64,000 nucleotides of DNA from Olleya marilimosa CAM030 (GCF_000518485.1 NZ_KI912443.1:186001-250000); one strand, 5' to 3'. Shown: positions 18,601 through 26,872, counted from the first letter of the stretch. The notes: generated from the sequence alone by a model not told the origin. Program-made: numbers and translations.

Positions 18601-19316
18601 CTAGTGTAGGTGTTCTTAAAAAAGGAGATTTTGGATCTGACTACGGAATTAAAATCACAACAGAAGCTGTTGAAATTGGAGAAACACCAGATCGTTTTAT
18701 TGAAACTCAGGAGTCGTCAGCTACAACAACGGATTTTTATAACAGACGCTTTTTTGCTGGTTTAGAAGGGAATTTTAATTATCATAGTTTTGATAATGCA
18801 ATCAACCCATCAAGAGGGATGACATTTGATTTAGGTGTAGGAGGTAAAACCGAAGTCAAAAACTCTAAATATACTTACGGATTTGTTAATACAGCACTAG
18901 GATTTTATAATGCATTAAGTATTAACAGAAAATTAGTGTTAAAAACAGATGCTCGTGCGCAAATGCGATTCGGAGATGACTTGATATTTTATCAAGCAGC
19001 AAATATTGGAGGTGCCAATGGGTTGCGTGGCTATAGGTTACAACGTTTTACAGGTCAAAATAGTGTGACAGGTAGTGCAGATATTCGTTATAGTTTTAAT
19101 CAGTTTAAAACAAAAACATTACCATTACAATTAGGTGTTTTTGTTGGAGGTGACGTAGGTCGTGTATGGACTAAAAACGATGATTCTAGAATTTGGCATA
19201 ATGATTATGGAGTAGGGTTTTGGGTAACTGCAGCAGATAGTGTGTCAGGTACATTTAACTTTTTTAATAGTGAGGAAGGACTTCGTTTTTCTTTTGGATT
19301 TGGATTAAATTTTTAA
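15606..19316 (+). CDS. Lipoprotein metallophosphatase / kinase-like / Omp85-type beta-barrel protein
   Basis: A 1236-residue outer-membrane protein candidate. The signal ends in lipobox LTNC (Cys19). Residues about 43-380 form a calcineurin-like metallophosphatase: VGDAG (Asp50), GDNIYP, PGNHDW, MHHPMYTNG and SGHEHN. Residues about 440-690 contain LLGDWDRHQDQW (606-617) and PRDRDQVF (635-642), reminiscent of catalytic and metal-binding loops of HipA/FAM20/PI3K-type kinases; this is inference. Residues about 840-1236 form a beta-barrel with the Omp85-like NGLRGYRLQRF motif (Arg1141) and a C-terminal Phe. It is divergent from the HD-Pycsar gene across 55 nt and followed after 10 nt by a DUF2254 gene. 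Substrate and orientation are unknown. Confidence 0.85.
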   Translation: MTKNNIFLTFVLAILLTNCASFEAQYKEKDETVVALPNKPIDKTFYLVGDAGKSPMGGFSKGLTAYKNLIKDKDTKGDYTIFLGDNIYPAGLPSKDDPYYDEAKNHLQAQVNSVAGFKGEVLFIPGNHDWYADGLNGLKDEEKFIEDALGKNTFQPENGCPLEVVEVSDNIELIIIDTQWYLENWNDHPTINDECEIKTRERFLLELEGEFKKAQNKTVVVAMHHPMYTNGTHGGFYSADKHLYPTQSKIPVPILASFLTQVRTQGGVSIQDRYNERYNKMMNRIETLALEYTNIIFTSGHEHNLQYIENNGIKQIVSGSGAKQSGAALSNNGLFSYGKQGFATLTVYKDGSSYVSFYGEDNEQPKLLYTKQIAEKNSAEYDLSTLPDSFSQTIQASIYTEEETDKSGVYKTFFGEKYRDIYSQKIEVPVATLDTLYGGLEIVREGGGHQTRSLRLQTKDGRQLNMRALRKSATQYLQTVLFKETYLEDDFDKTKVEDLILDFYTAAHPYAFSVVPDLSHAAGVYHTNPKLFYIPKHKYLKDYNYNYGGELYLIEERPEDNYTDEKNFGYADDIESTHDIIKKIRTDEKYKIDENAFVRARLFDMLLGDWDRHQDQWRWAQFNQDNGDKLYKPIPRDRDQVFSNFDGALLDIMRFISGSTKQLQVYDGELKDIKWMNSAGIKLDKVLIQNSDKSVWIKQAQYLQDNITDAVIEEAFSKVPKEVQEESLLQIKTFLKERKNNLQDIAERYSDYLNQLVILTGTDKDDYIEVNRIADNQTQVVISRIKDGKKADVIVDRTFNKDITKELWIYALDDDDVIEVSGKANNLIFTRIIGGQNNDEYIINNGRRVRIYDHKSKPNTITKNNGAKIKFTDIYNNNLFDFQKNIVKTSVVTPSLGYNPDDGFKVGVGLNYTVKGFSRNPYSQQHRFKSGYFFATSGFSLNYDGEFANLFGEWNLHVAGQLTSENFTNNFFGYGNETVNNDDDLDLDYNRIKTSIYAASVGVLKKGDFGSDYGIKITTEAVEIGETPDRFIETQESSATTTDFYNRRFFAGLEGNFNYHSFDNAINPSRGMTFDLGVGGKTEVKNSKYTYGFVNTALGFYNALSINRKLVLKTDARAQMRFGDDLIFYQAANIGGANGLRGYRLQRFTGQNSVTGSADIRYSFNQFKTKTLPLQLGVFVGGDVGRVWTKNDDSRIWHNDYGVGFWVTAADSVSGTFNFFNSEEGLRFSFGFGLNF

Positions 19317-19326
19317 AAACCAATTA

Positions 19327-20613
19327 ATGAAAAATGTAATAGTTAATGGTTTTGAATATTTAAAAAAGCTAGAAAGCAAAATAGCCTTTTATCCTACGCT
19401 TTATAGCCTTACAGGATTGGTGTTTGCTTTTTTTATGTACTATGCAGAAAATAAAGGAATATCCTCTTACTTAGCAGATAATGTGCCTTTATTGGTCATT
19501 AATAACACTCAAACTGCATTTAATATTTTAACTACATTTATTGCAGGATTAATTTCTATAATGGTATTTAGTTTTTCCATGGTTATGGTATTGCTAAATC
19601 AAGCCTCTAGTAATTTTTCGCCTAGAGTTTTACCTGGTTTAATTTCTAATAAACGTCATCAAAAAATACTAGGGATTTATAACGCAACTTTGTTGTTTTG
19701 TATTTTTACCATGGTAGGTATAGAGCCTGATGGAGGAGAAAACCAATTACCAGGGTTTTCAGTATTATTGGCTATTGTATTTATGGTAATTTGCTTAGGT
19801 GCTTTTATATATTTTATACATTCTATTTCTCAAGAAATTCAGGTACACAATATCATGCAACGTCTATTTAATGAAGCTAAAAACAGATTGGATCAGCTTA
19901 TTAATTCCGAGAAAGATTCCAATCAAAAATTTCCGGATACTGATAATTGGACGGTTTATAAATCACCTGAAACTGGATTTTTACAAGATATTGTCTTAGA
20001 TCCAATTATTCAGTTTGCTAAAGAAAACAACAATCAATTTGAAATTATCACTATCAAAGGACAATACGTTTACAAGGATAAACCATTATTTAAAAGTAAG
20101 ACTAAGCTAAACGATGAAAGTCTAGAAGAGTTATTCAAGTATTTTCATTTTTCTAGAGACGAAATTATTGAAGATAACTACGTATTAGGCTTTAAACAAA
20201 TAACTGAAATAGCAGTAAAAGCGATGTCACCCGGAATTAATGATCCAGGAACAACAATTATTGCTATAGATTATCTTGCAGAACTTTTTCAAATCAGAAT
20301 GTACAAAAATGATATAAGTATTTTGTTTGAGGATAGTCAACCCTTAGTAAAAATTAACTCTGTGACATTTAAAGAGCTGTTATATTTTGTGTTAGCTCCA
20401 ATAAGGACTTATGCTAAGCATGATGTTATTATAGTTAACAAGTTAATTAACATGTTTCAGCACTTAGCCTTTAATATAGATTGTGATAATAAAGGCTATC
20501 TATCAGATATAAATAAGGAGGTCAAACTTTTGTCTATTGATGCTAATAGTGCTATAAATAATCAAGAAGATTTAAAGTATATAAACAATAGATTGCAGTC
20601 TTTTAATTTATAG
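19327..20613 (+). CDS. DUF2254 family membrane protein
   Basis: A 428-residue predicted inner-membrane protein. Four hydrophobic segments fill the first 170 residues (for example LTGLVFAFFMYY, LTTFIAGLISIMVFSFSMVMVLL, ATLLFCIFTMVG, VLLAIVFMVICLGAFIYFI). A soluble C-terminal half contains the family-typical ALSPGINDPGT-like string, here AMSPGINDPGTTI. The motif SFSMVMVLLNQASSNFSPR is also characteristic. The molecular function of the family is unknown. It follows the metallophosphatase-barrel gene by 10 nt and is probably co-transcribed. Its 3' end overlaps the convergent lipoprotein gene by 6 nt. Confidence 0.85.
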   Translation: MKNVIVNGFEYLKKLESKIAFYPTLYSLTGLVFAFFMYYAENKGISSYLADNVPLLVINNTQTAFNILTTFIAGLISIMVFSFSMVMVLLNQASSNFSPRVLPGLISNKRHQKILGIYNATLLFCIFTMVGIEPDGGENQLPGFSVLLAIVFMVICLGAFIYFIHSISQEIQVHNIMQRLFNEAKNRLDQLINSEKDSNQKFPDTDNWTVYKSPETGFLQDIVLDPIIQFAKENNNQFEIITIKGQYVYKDKPLFKSKTKLNDESLEELFKYFHFSRDEIIEDNYVLGFKQITEIAVKAMSPGINDPGTTIIAIDYLAELFQIRMYKNDISILFEDSQPLVKINSVTFKELLYFVLAPIRTYAKHDVIIVNKLINMFQHLAFNIDCDNKGYLSDINKEVKLLSIDANSAINNQEDLKYINNRLQSFNL

Positions 20614-21414
20614 TTTAAACTTATAAATATTATTGTCCTCTTTGCCAGAATCCTCATCTGTAATATAGATTGTGGTATTGTCTTTAAAACAAACACCTTC
20701 CTTTTGACTGTCATGGTTTAAGGAGATGCTTTCTACACCACCACTAAAAAATGCGTCTGTATTAAAGTCAGTAAGCTTCCAGATTCTATCATGATTTAAT
20801 AGCACAATTGTAGAGCCATCAGGACTAATATCTGCAGATGTTACACGTGTATCTTTACCTTTTAATTTATATTCTGTTACGTAGGTGGCAACATGGTTTC
20901 CTATGCTGTTAGGCACCTTAATAACCATTGTTTTTTTGCTTTCTTTACTAAAAATATAGAAGTGGTTCTTCCATAAAAAGAAGGCTTCAAAATCTTCAGA
21001 TTTCATATCATCAGGTAGTGTAAAGCGGATAGTTTCAGCTTCGGTTTTATCGGTCGTATTTGCTAAGTTTTTAACTTTGTATATAAAAAAATGATCTCGT
21101 TTTCTAGAGTTGTTTCCAAAATCACCAATGTATAAATTCCCATTGGTGTCAGCAGCTAAGTCTTCCCAGTCATGGTTTTTAATATTACTTATATCAACAT
21201 CTTTAATTATGTGACCTTTTTTATCTAAACCATAAACATTGTTTTTATTTCCTGCATCTTCAATGGTCCAAACTAGATTAGAGCCACTAATTAATTGTGC
21301 TGCTGAGGCTTCGTCTAAATCACTATCTATGGATCCTAAAACAGTCAGTTTTCCTGTATTGCAAGACATAAAAAGTAATGCTGAAACTAGTATTGGTTTT
21401 AATTGAAAAGTCAT
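20608..21414 (-). CDS. Putative lipoprotein with beta-propeller-like repeats
   Basis: A 268-residue protein with a signal peptide ending at lipobox FMSC. It has recurrent short beta-strand blocks such as LVWTIEDAGNKNNVYGLD, HDWEDLAADTNGNLYIGD, RVTSADISPDGSTIVLL and KEGVCFKDNTTIYITDED, a spacing typical of a beta-propeller. The blocks around DWEDLAAD and EGVCF recall SdiA-regulated/phytase-like propellers, but I cannot assign an enzyme. It would be anchored in the outer or inner membrane facing the periplasm. It overlaps the DUF2254 3' end by 6 nt and diverges from the GDPD gene. Confidence 0.7.
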   Translation of the reverse strand: MTFQLKPILVSALLFMSCNTGKLTVLGSIDSDLDEASAAQLISGSNLVWTIEDAGNKNNVYGLDKKGHIIKDVDISNIKNHDWEDLAADTNGNLYIGDFGNNSRKRDHFFIYKVKNLANTTDKTEAETIRFTLPDDMKSEDFEAFFLWKNHFYIFSKESKKTMVIKVPNSIGNHVATYVTEYKLKGKDTRVTSADISPDGSTIVLLNHDRIWKLTDFNTDAFFSGGVESISLNHDSQKEGVCFKDNTTIYITDEDSGKEDNNIYKFKL

Positions 21415-21499
21415 AAATTGTCATGTTTAAAATAAGATTAAATATAAGCATATAACAAACTATGCTAAAGTTTGTAATCTTAAAGTATTTATAAAATTA

Positions 21500-22186
21500 A
21501 TGAGTGAAATATTAAAATTTGGTCACAGAGGAGCCAAAGGATATGTGACAGAAAATACCTTAGCTTCCATTCAAAAAGCAATGGATTTAGGTGTAGATGG
21601 GATCGAAATTGATGTACACGTCTGTAAAACTGGAGAGCTTATTGTTTTTCATGATTTTACATTAGACAGAATAACTAATGGTACAGGAGAAATAGGTAAA
21701 TTAACTTTATCAGAAATAAAGCAGTTAAAGGTTGAAAAATTATATAGTATCCCAACACTTACCGAAGTATTAGAGGTAATAAATAATACAATAATAATTA
21801 ATATTGAATTAAAAGGTGAAAATACTGCTAAGCCAACATGCGCAATAATACAAGACTATATTGATACTAAAAATTGGACCATGGACAATTTTATAGTTAG
21901 TAGTTTTCAAGAAAAAGAGCTAGTTGATGTGTTTAATCACAATCCTAAAATACCTTTAGGGGTTTTAACAAAAGCTAGTGTAAATCAAGCATTAGTTTTG
22001 GCAAAAAAAATTAATGCTAAAGCTATACATCCTAATTTGGCATTATTAAGTAAGGATAATGTTAAGCAAGCTCAAGATGCTGGCTACAAAGTAAATGTGT
22101 GGACAGTAAACACCAAACAGGCTATTGAGCGTATGAAAAGGTATAATGTTGATGCTATAATAAGTGATTTTCCGGATAGATTATGA
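21500..22186 (+). CDS. Glycerophosphodiester phosphodiesterase (GDPD)
   Basis: A 228-residue GDPD with no signal peptide, so probably cytoplasmic (UgpQ-like). It hydrolyses glycerophosphodiesters to glycerol-3-phosphate and an alcohol. The metal and catalytic motif GHRGAKGYVTENT is at the N-terminus, followed by GIEIDVHV and the second catalytic His in VFHDFTLDR. ELKGE and VNVWTVNT, then a terminal DAIISDFPD, complete the TIM-barrel pattern. The stop overlaps the next start (ATGA at 22183), indicating translational coupling to the flavoprotein gene. Confidence 0.9.
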   Translation: MSEILKFGHRGAKGYVTENTLASIQKAMDLGVDGIEIDVHVCKTGELIVFHDFTLDRITNGTGEIGKLTLSEIKQLKVEKLYSIPTLTEVLEVINNTIIINIELKGENTAKPTCAIIQDYIDTKNWTMDNFIVSSFQEKELVDVFNHNPKIPLGVLTKASVNQALVLAKKINAKAIHPNLALLSKDNVKQAQDAGYKVNVWTVNTKQAIERMKRYNVDAIISDFPDRL

Positions 22187-23394
22187 AACAGTATGATGTA
22201 ATAATAATAGGTGGTGGAGCAGCTGGTTTTTTTGCAGCTATAAATATTGGCGAGTTATATCCCAATTTAAATATTGCCATTTTAGAAAGAGGTAAAGATG
22301 TACTAGGCAAAGTTAAAGTGTCTGGTGGTGGACGTTGTAATGTAACGCATGCCGAGTTTGTTCCGCAAGAATTAACCAGTTATTATCCAAGAGGAGAAAA
22401 GGAACTTTTAGGACCTTTTCACACCTTTATGACAGGAGATACTATGGAGTGGTTTGAAAACAGAGGTGTGCCATTAAAAATTGAAGATGATGGACGTATA
22501 TTTCCAACAAGTAATAACTCGCAAACCATTATTGATTGCTTTTTAAACGAAGCTAACAAATATAACGTTGAGGTGTTAACCAATCAGTCGGTTACTAGTT
22601 TTAATCCTTTAAATGATCAATGGGAAGTGGTTACAAAATCCAATCAATTTTCCGCTAAAAAATTAATCGTTGCAACAGGAAGTAATCCTAAAATTTGGTC
22701 TTTTTTAGAGCAGTTAGGACATACAATTGTTAAGCCAGTACCTTCTTTATTTACTTTTAATATTAATGATAATAGGATTAAAGATATACCAGGTGTTGTT
22801 GCGCAAAATGTAACAGTTAAAGTAATTGGTACTAAGTTGGAATCTTCAGGACCATTACTTATTACTCATTGGGGAATGAGTGCGCCAGCAATCCTTAAGT
22901 TATCTGCATTTGGTGCTTTAGAGCTAGCTAAGAAAGACTATAAATTTAATATTGAAGTTAATTTTATAAATCAAGATGTGGAAGATGCGCTTTCTAATTT
23001 AAAAACATTTAAGCAAGATTTGTCAAAAAAAACAGTGCTTAAATCCGCTCAGTTTGATATGCCAAAACGTTTATGGAAAACGTTGGTTTTAGCAGCTGGA
23101 ATAACAGAGGATACACGTTGGGCAGATTTAAATAAATCTCAATTAGACGATTTAGCACACCAACTTACAACTGCAGTTTTTAAGGTAGACGGAAAAAGTA
23201 CTTTTAAAGAAGAATTTGTAACTGCTGGAGGAATAGACTTAAAGGAAGTAAACTTTAAAAATTATCAAAGTAAATTGCATAGCAATCTATATTTTGCAGG
23301 CGAAATTATAAATGTTGATGCCTTAACAGGTGGATTTAATTTCCAAAATGCTTGGACAGGAGCTTACATTGTTGCTAAAAATATTGAAGCTTAA
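22183..23394 (+). CDS. NAD(P)/FAD-dependent oxidoreductase, HI0933/YhiN family
   Basis: A 403-residue flavoprotein. The N-terminus has the dinucleotide-binding IIIGGGAAGFFAAIN. The family signature KVSGGGRCNVTH follows near residue 47, and the C-terminal FAD contact is AGEIINVDALTGGFNFQNAWTGA (read in parts). This is the BaiN/HI0933 group; the natural substrate in most bacteria is unknown. It starts within the GDPD stop and is followed after 3 nt by the DUF1697 gene, so the three form one operon. Confidence 0.88.
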   Translation: MKQYDVIIIGGGAAGFFAAINIGELYPNLNIAILERGKDVLGKVKVSGGGRCNVTHAEFVPQELTSYYPRGEKELLGPFHTFMTGDTMEWFENRGVPLKIEDDGRIFPTSNNSQTIIDCFLNEANKYNVEVLTNQSVTSFNPLNDQWEVVTKSNQFSAKKLIVATGSNPKIWSFLEQLGHTIVKPVPSLFTFNINDNRIKDIPGVVAQNVTVKVIGTKLESSGPLLITHWGMSAPAILKLSAFGALELAKKDYKFNIEVNFINQDVEDALSNLKTFKQDLSKKTVLKSAQFDMPKRLWKTLVLAAGITEDTRWADLNKSQLDDLAHQLTTAVFKVDGKSTFKEEFVTAGGIDLKEVNFKNYQSKLHSNLYFAGEIINVDALTGGFNFQNAWTGAYIVAKNIEA

Positions 23395-23397
23395 CTT

Positions 23398-23931
23398 ATG
23401 GAAACGCTGTTTGTCTTTTTAAGAGGAATTAATGTTGGTGGACACAATAAAATTGCTATGCAAGATTTACGTCAAATGTTAACAGATTTGGGGTTTAAAG
23501 ATGTGAAAACCCATATCCAAACAGGTAACATTGTGCTAAAAACACAATTAAATGATAAAATAGCAATTGCCACTAAAATAGAGCAATCTATTTTAGAAAG
23601 TTTTGGCTTAAATATACCAACTTTAGTAAAAACAAAAGTAGACCTTGATTTAATATTAAAGGATTGTCCTTTTATTGATGCAGAAAAAGAAAACAGTTAT
23701 TTTGCACTGCTTTTTAATGCTCCCAGTCAAAGCCAAATCACTGCGTTATCCGCTTATGATTTTCCAAATGAAAAATTTACCATATCTAACCAATGTATCT
23801 ATCTTTATTCAAGTGTAGGTTATGGTAGGACAAAGGCAAATAGTAATTTTTTTGAAAATAAATTAAAAATCAAGGCTACTGCCAGAAATTATAAAACACT
23901 TACTAAAGTGATGTCGCTAATAAATAATTAG
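23398..23931 (+). CDS. DUF1697 family protein
   Basis: A 177-residue protein with the N-terminal DUF1697 hallmark FLRGINVGGHNKI and the conserved THIQTGNIV segment. The C-terminal KATARNYKTLTKV is also typical. No catalytic activity has been established for the family, as far as I know. It is the third gene of the GDPD operon (3 nt after the flavoprotein stop) and overlaps the convergent tetR gene by 4 nt. Confidence 0.88.
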   Translation: METLFVFLRGINVGGHNKIAMQDLRQMLTDLGFKDVKTHIQTGNIVLKTQLNDKIAIATKIEQSILESFGLNIPTLVKTKVDLDLILKDCPFIDAEKENSYFALLFNAPSQSQITALSAYDFPNEKFTISNQCIYLYSSVGYGRTKANSNFFENKLKIKATARNYKTLTKVMSLINN

Positions 23932-24488
23932 TTTTTGTAACAAACAGCATCCCAAGACATTTCAATAGCCAGATCAATTTCTTCTTTTGTCATCTCTAAC
24001 TCTTCGTTAAACTTAAGTCTAACAGCAGATATTACAGATCCAAAAGCCATTTGTAATATTAATCTAATAGGTACATTTCTGATTTGCTTTTCTTCAATTC
24101 CTTTTAAAAAGAAATCTCTAATATTTGCAATGTAAGGTACAGATTGCTTAACAATCTCTTTAGATATAATTGGTGGAGCAGCAACATATTCTACAAATTT
24201 AAAAGCTAAGGGGTTTCCAACAAAGTAACTGTATAGGTTGGTCCACATAATTTCAAATTGAGCTTTAAAATCTTCTTCAGGTAAATTAGCCATTAAAACG
24301 ACACCATAATCTTTTACAATCATCTTGTATAATTCTTGGATGACCTCATTTTTGTTTTCAAAATAATGGTAAATAGTGCCAACAGCTACATTAGCTTCTT
24401 TGGCAACTTGAGACATAGGTGTAGCATGTACGCCTTGTTTAACCACTAATTCTAACATAGTGATTATTATACGTTGTTTTTTGTCCAT
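23928..24488 (-). CDS. TetR/AcrR family transcriptional regulator
   Basis: A 186-residue TetR-type repressor. The N-terminal HTH covers residues about 5-50, with ATPMSQVAKEANVAVGTIYHYFENK as the recognition region (read in parts). The C-terminal helical ligand-binding domain is divergent. It is transcribed away from the mevalonate genes. A perfect palindrome of TetR-operator type lies at 24619-24630 between tetR and mvaD. This suggests that it controls itself, the mevalonate operon, or both; the ligand is unknown. Confidence 0.9.
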   Translation of the reverse strand: MDKKQRIIITMLELVVKQGVHATPMSQVAKEANVAVGTIYHYFENKNEVIQELYKMIVKDYGVVLMANLPEEDFKAQFEIMWTNLYSYFVGNPLAFKFVEYVAAPPIISKEIVKQSVPYIANIRDFFLKGIEEKQIRNVPIRLILQMAFGSVISAVRLKFNEELEMTKEEIDLAIEMSWDAVCYKN

Positions 24489-24618
24489 TTAGACAGGTTG
24501 TATTTTGCGGTAAAAAGCGGTGAAGCAAAGTCTTAAGGGGACTTTTTTACCTATCAGTTAACAATATAATATTTTTAGAAAGACAAACGATTTGTTAAGG
24601 GTTGTTAATCAGTAAATT

Positions 24619-24630
24619 GAATGATCATTC
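24619..24630. promoter_or_regulatory. Candidate TetR operator, palindrome GAATGATCATTC
   Basis: This is a perfect 12-bp palindrome. GAATGATCATTC-like sequences are classic half-site pairs for TetR-family regulators. It lies 130 nt upstream of the tetR start and 38 nt upstream of the -7 box in front of mvaD. That position would allow control of either gene. Confidence 0.6.
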
Positions 24631-24668
24631 GGTCGCCAAAATTAATAAATTAGTTTAAATATTAAAGC

Positions 24669-24676
24669 TATATTTG
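24669..24676 (+). promoter_or_regulatory. -7 box TATATTTG upstream of mvaD
   Basis: The octamer matches TAnnTTTG exactly and ends 18 nt before the mvaD ATG. No clear TTG lies 17-23 nt upstream, so the promoter may need activation or relies on the -7 element. Confidence 0.55.
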
Positions 24677-24694
24677 TATAAATTTAATTGTTAG

Positions 24695-25777
24695 ATGGAT
24701 TTAACGCGTTTTTTATTAAAAAACTATCAAAATAAGCTAAATAATGGAAGTGTAACTTGGTCGTCTCCAAGTAATATTGCATTAGTCAAATATTGGGGAA
24801 AAAAAGAACATCAAATTCCCGAAAACCCTTCAATTAGTTTTACACTAGATTCTTGTAAGACAATAACAGAGCTGATTTATAGTAAAAAAAATGAAGAGCA
24901 TAATAGTTTTGATTTTGAAGTTTATTTAGATGAAGTATTAAAGCCTGACTTTCATCCTAAAATCGAAACGTTTTTTAAGCGAATAGAAAGTTATGTGCCT
25001 TTTTTAAAAGAATTTAAATTTACTATTAAAACAAAAAACACCTTTCCGCATAGTTCTGGTATTGCATCATCTGCGTCAGGTATGAGTGCTTTGGCATTAT
25101 GCATAATGAGCATAGAAAAGCAATTAAACCCAAATTTAACTGAAGAAGAATTTATACAAAAAGCATCTTTTTTAGCAAGATTAGGTTCTGGTAGTGCTTG
25201 TAGAAGTTTGGAAGGGGATTTAGTAGTTTGGGGTCATCATCCTAATATTAAAAGTAGTAACGATTTATTTGGTGTAAAATACCCATATAAAGTTCACGAG
25301 ATTTTTAAAGATTATAATGACACGATATTATTAGTCGATAAAGGAGAAAAACAAGTTAGTAGCACAGTTGGTCATAATTTAATGCATGGACACCCATTTG
25401 CTATCCAGCGTTTTGATCAAGCAATAGAGAATATAACTAAAATCAAATCGATTTTAGAATCAGGAGACTTAGATCAATTTATGGCTTTAGTAGAAAGTGA
25501 AGCTTTGACGCTACACGCTATGATGATGACAAGTATGCCTTATTTTATATTAATGAAGCCTAATACACTACAAATTATTAATAAAATCTGGCAATTTAGA
25601 CAGGAAACAGGCTTACCAGTTTGCTTTACTTTAGATGCTGGTGCTAATGTACATGTCTTATATCCAAATAAATATAAAGATGAAATTTATGAATTCATTA
25701 AGGCACAGTTAGTTGCATATTGTCAAAACGGTCATTATATTTGCGATAAAATTGGTTTTGGCGCAAAACAATTGTAA
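24695..25777 (+). CDS. mvaD: Diphosphomevalonate decarboxylase
   Basis: A 360-residue cytoplasmic GHMP-family enzyme that converts mevalonate-5-diphosphate and ATP to isopentenyl diphosphate. Motifs are the N-terminal SPSNIALVKYWGK, the phosphate-binding PHSSGIASSASGMSALA, RLGSGSACRS and the catalytic Asp in TLDAGANVHVLYP. It is followed by a mevalonate-kinase-like gene and a prenyltransferase, a typical Bacteroidota arrangement. The start ATG is 18 nt after the probable -7 box. Regulation by the divergent TetR protein is plausible. Confidence 0.93.
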   Translation: MDLTRFLLKNYQNKLNNGSVTWSSPSNIALVKYWGKKEHQIPENPSISFTLDSCKTITELIYSKKNEEHNSFDFEVYLDEVLKPDFHPKIETFFKRIESYVPFLKEFKFTIKTKNTFPHSSGIASSASGMSALALCIMSIEKQLNPNLTEEEFIQKASFLARLGSGSACRSLEGDLVVWGHHPNIKSSNDLFGVKYPYKVHEIFKDYNDTILLVDKGEKQVSSTVGHNLMHGHPFAIQRFDQAIENITKIKSILESGDLDQFMALVESEALTLHAMMMTSMPYFILMKPNTLQIINKIWQFRQETGLPVCFTLDAGANVHVLYPNKYKDEIYEFIKAQLVAYCQNGHYICDKIGFGAKQL

Positions 25778-25804
25778 TTTTATAAAACCAATGCATAATT
25801 GCTT

Positions 25805-26734
25805 ATGAAAGGCCCTTTATTTTATTCAAAAATTTTATTATTCGGAGAGTACGGTATAATTAAAGACTCTAAAGGTCTGTCAATACCTTATAATTTTTAT
25901 AATGGTGCGCTAAAAATGGAGGATAATCCATCGGAAGTAGCCCAACAATCTAACAAAAGCTTACAACGCTTTGCAGACTATTTATCTAAAATAGACAATT
26001 CGTTAGTCGTTTTTGATATACCGTCGTTAAATAAAGACGTAAATGCAGGTATGTACTTTGATTCTTCAATTCCACAAGGATATGGAGTGGGAAGTAGTGG
26101 TGCATTAGTTGCAGCTATTTACGACAAGTATGCACAAGATAAAATTACTGTTTTAGAAAACTTGACACGTGAAAAGTTGTTATCGCTTAAAGCGATTTTT
26201 TCTGAAATGGAATCTTTCTTTCATGGAAAATCTTCTGGCTTAGACCCTTTAAACAGCTATTTAAGTTTACCAATTTTAATAAATTCTAAAGAAAATATCG
26301 AAGCAACTGGTATTCCTATGCAAAGTAGCGATGGTCAAGGTGCTGTGTTTTTATTAGACTCTGGTATTATCGGAGAAACTGCTCCAATGGTTAGTATCTT
26401 TATGGAAAACATGAAGCAAGAAGGGTTTAGGACTATGCTTAAAAATCAATTTATAAAGCATACAGATGCTTGCGTAGAAGACTTTTTAAAAGGAGATATA
26501 AAATCACTATTTAAAAATACTAAGCAGTTGTCTAAAGTGGTGCTAAATAACTTTAAGCCAATGATTCCAGCACAGTTTCATGAGTTATGGAAAAACGGAA
26601 TAGAGACTAATGACTACTATCTAAAACTTTGTGGTTCTGGTGGAGGAGGATATATCTTAGGATTTACACCAGATATTAAAAAAGCACAACAAGCATTAAA
26701 GGACTATAAATTAGAAGTTGTTTATAATTTTTAA
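25805..26734 (+). CDS. Mevalonate kinase-like GHMP kinase
   Basis: A 309-residue GHMP kinase from the ATG at 25805; a TTG at 25799 could add two residues but is less likely. It shows SKILLFGEYGII at the N-terminus, the ATP-binding loop IPQGYGVGSSGALVAA and the C-terminal CGSGGGGYILGF. It most likely phosphorylates mevalonate, because it lies 27 nt after mvaD. Phosphomevalonate kinase activity cannot be ruled out, since no second GHMP kinase of the pathway is in the window. Confidence 0.88.
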   Translation: MKGPLFYSKILLFGEYGIIKDSKGLSIPYNFYNGALKMEDNPSEVAQQSNKSLQRFADYLSKIDNSLVVFDIPSLNKDVNAGMYFDSSIPQGYGVGSSGALVAAIYDKYAQDKITVLENLTREKLLSLKAIFSEMESFFHGKSSGLDPLNSYLSLPILINSKENIEATGIPMQSSDGQGAVFLLDSGIIGETAPMVSIFMENMKQEGFRTMLKNQFIKHTDACVEDFLKGDIKSLFKNTKQLSKVVLNNFKPMIPAQFHELWKNGIETNDYYLKLCGSGGGGYILGFTPDIKKAQQALKDYKLEVVYNF

Positions 26735-26746
26735 AATTAATTATAG

Positions 26747-26872
26747 ATGGAAGCAACGTTAACAGATTTTTCTTTAGGCCTATTTTTAATACAGGTATTT
26801 GCTTTTCTTTTTACTAGTGCTATTTTATATGTTGTTTACAGAGTTTTAAGAAAATTATTAGCAAACAAATAA
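26747..26872 (+). CDS. 41-residue single-pass membrane protein, unrecognised
   Basis: A short frame with ATG at 26747 and TAA at 26870-26872 encodes 41 residues. A short acidic start (MEATLTDFSLG) is followed by one hydrophobic helix of about 22 residues (LFLIQVFAFLFTSAILYVVYRV) and a basic tail RKLLANK. The charge pattern predicts a C-terminal-in membrane helix. It sits 12 nt after the mevalonate kinase stop and 3 nt before the UbiA start, so it is embedded in the operon. No family is recognised; the tight spacing and coherent membrane topology make it a likely real gene. Confidence 0.65.
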   Translation: MEATLTDFSLGLFLIQVFAFLFTSAILYVVYRVLRKLLANK

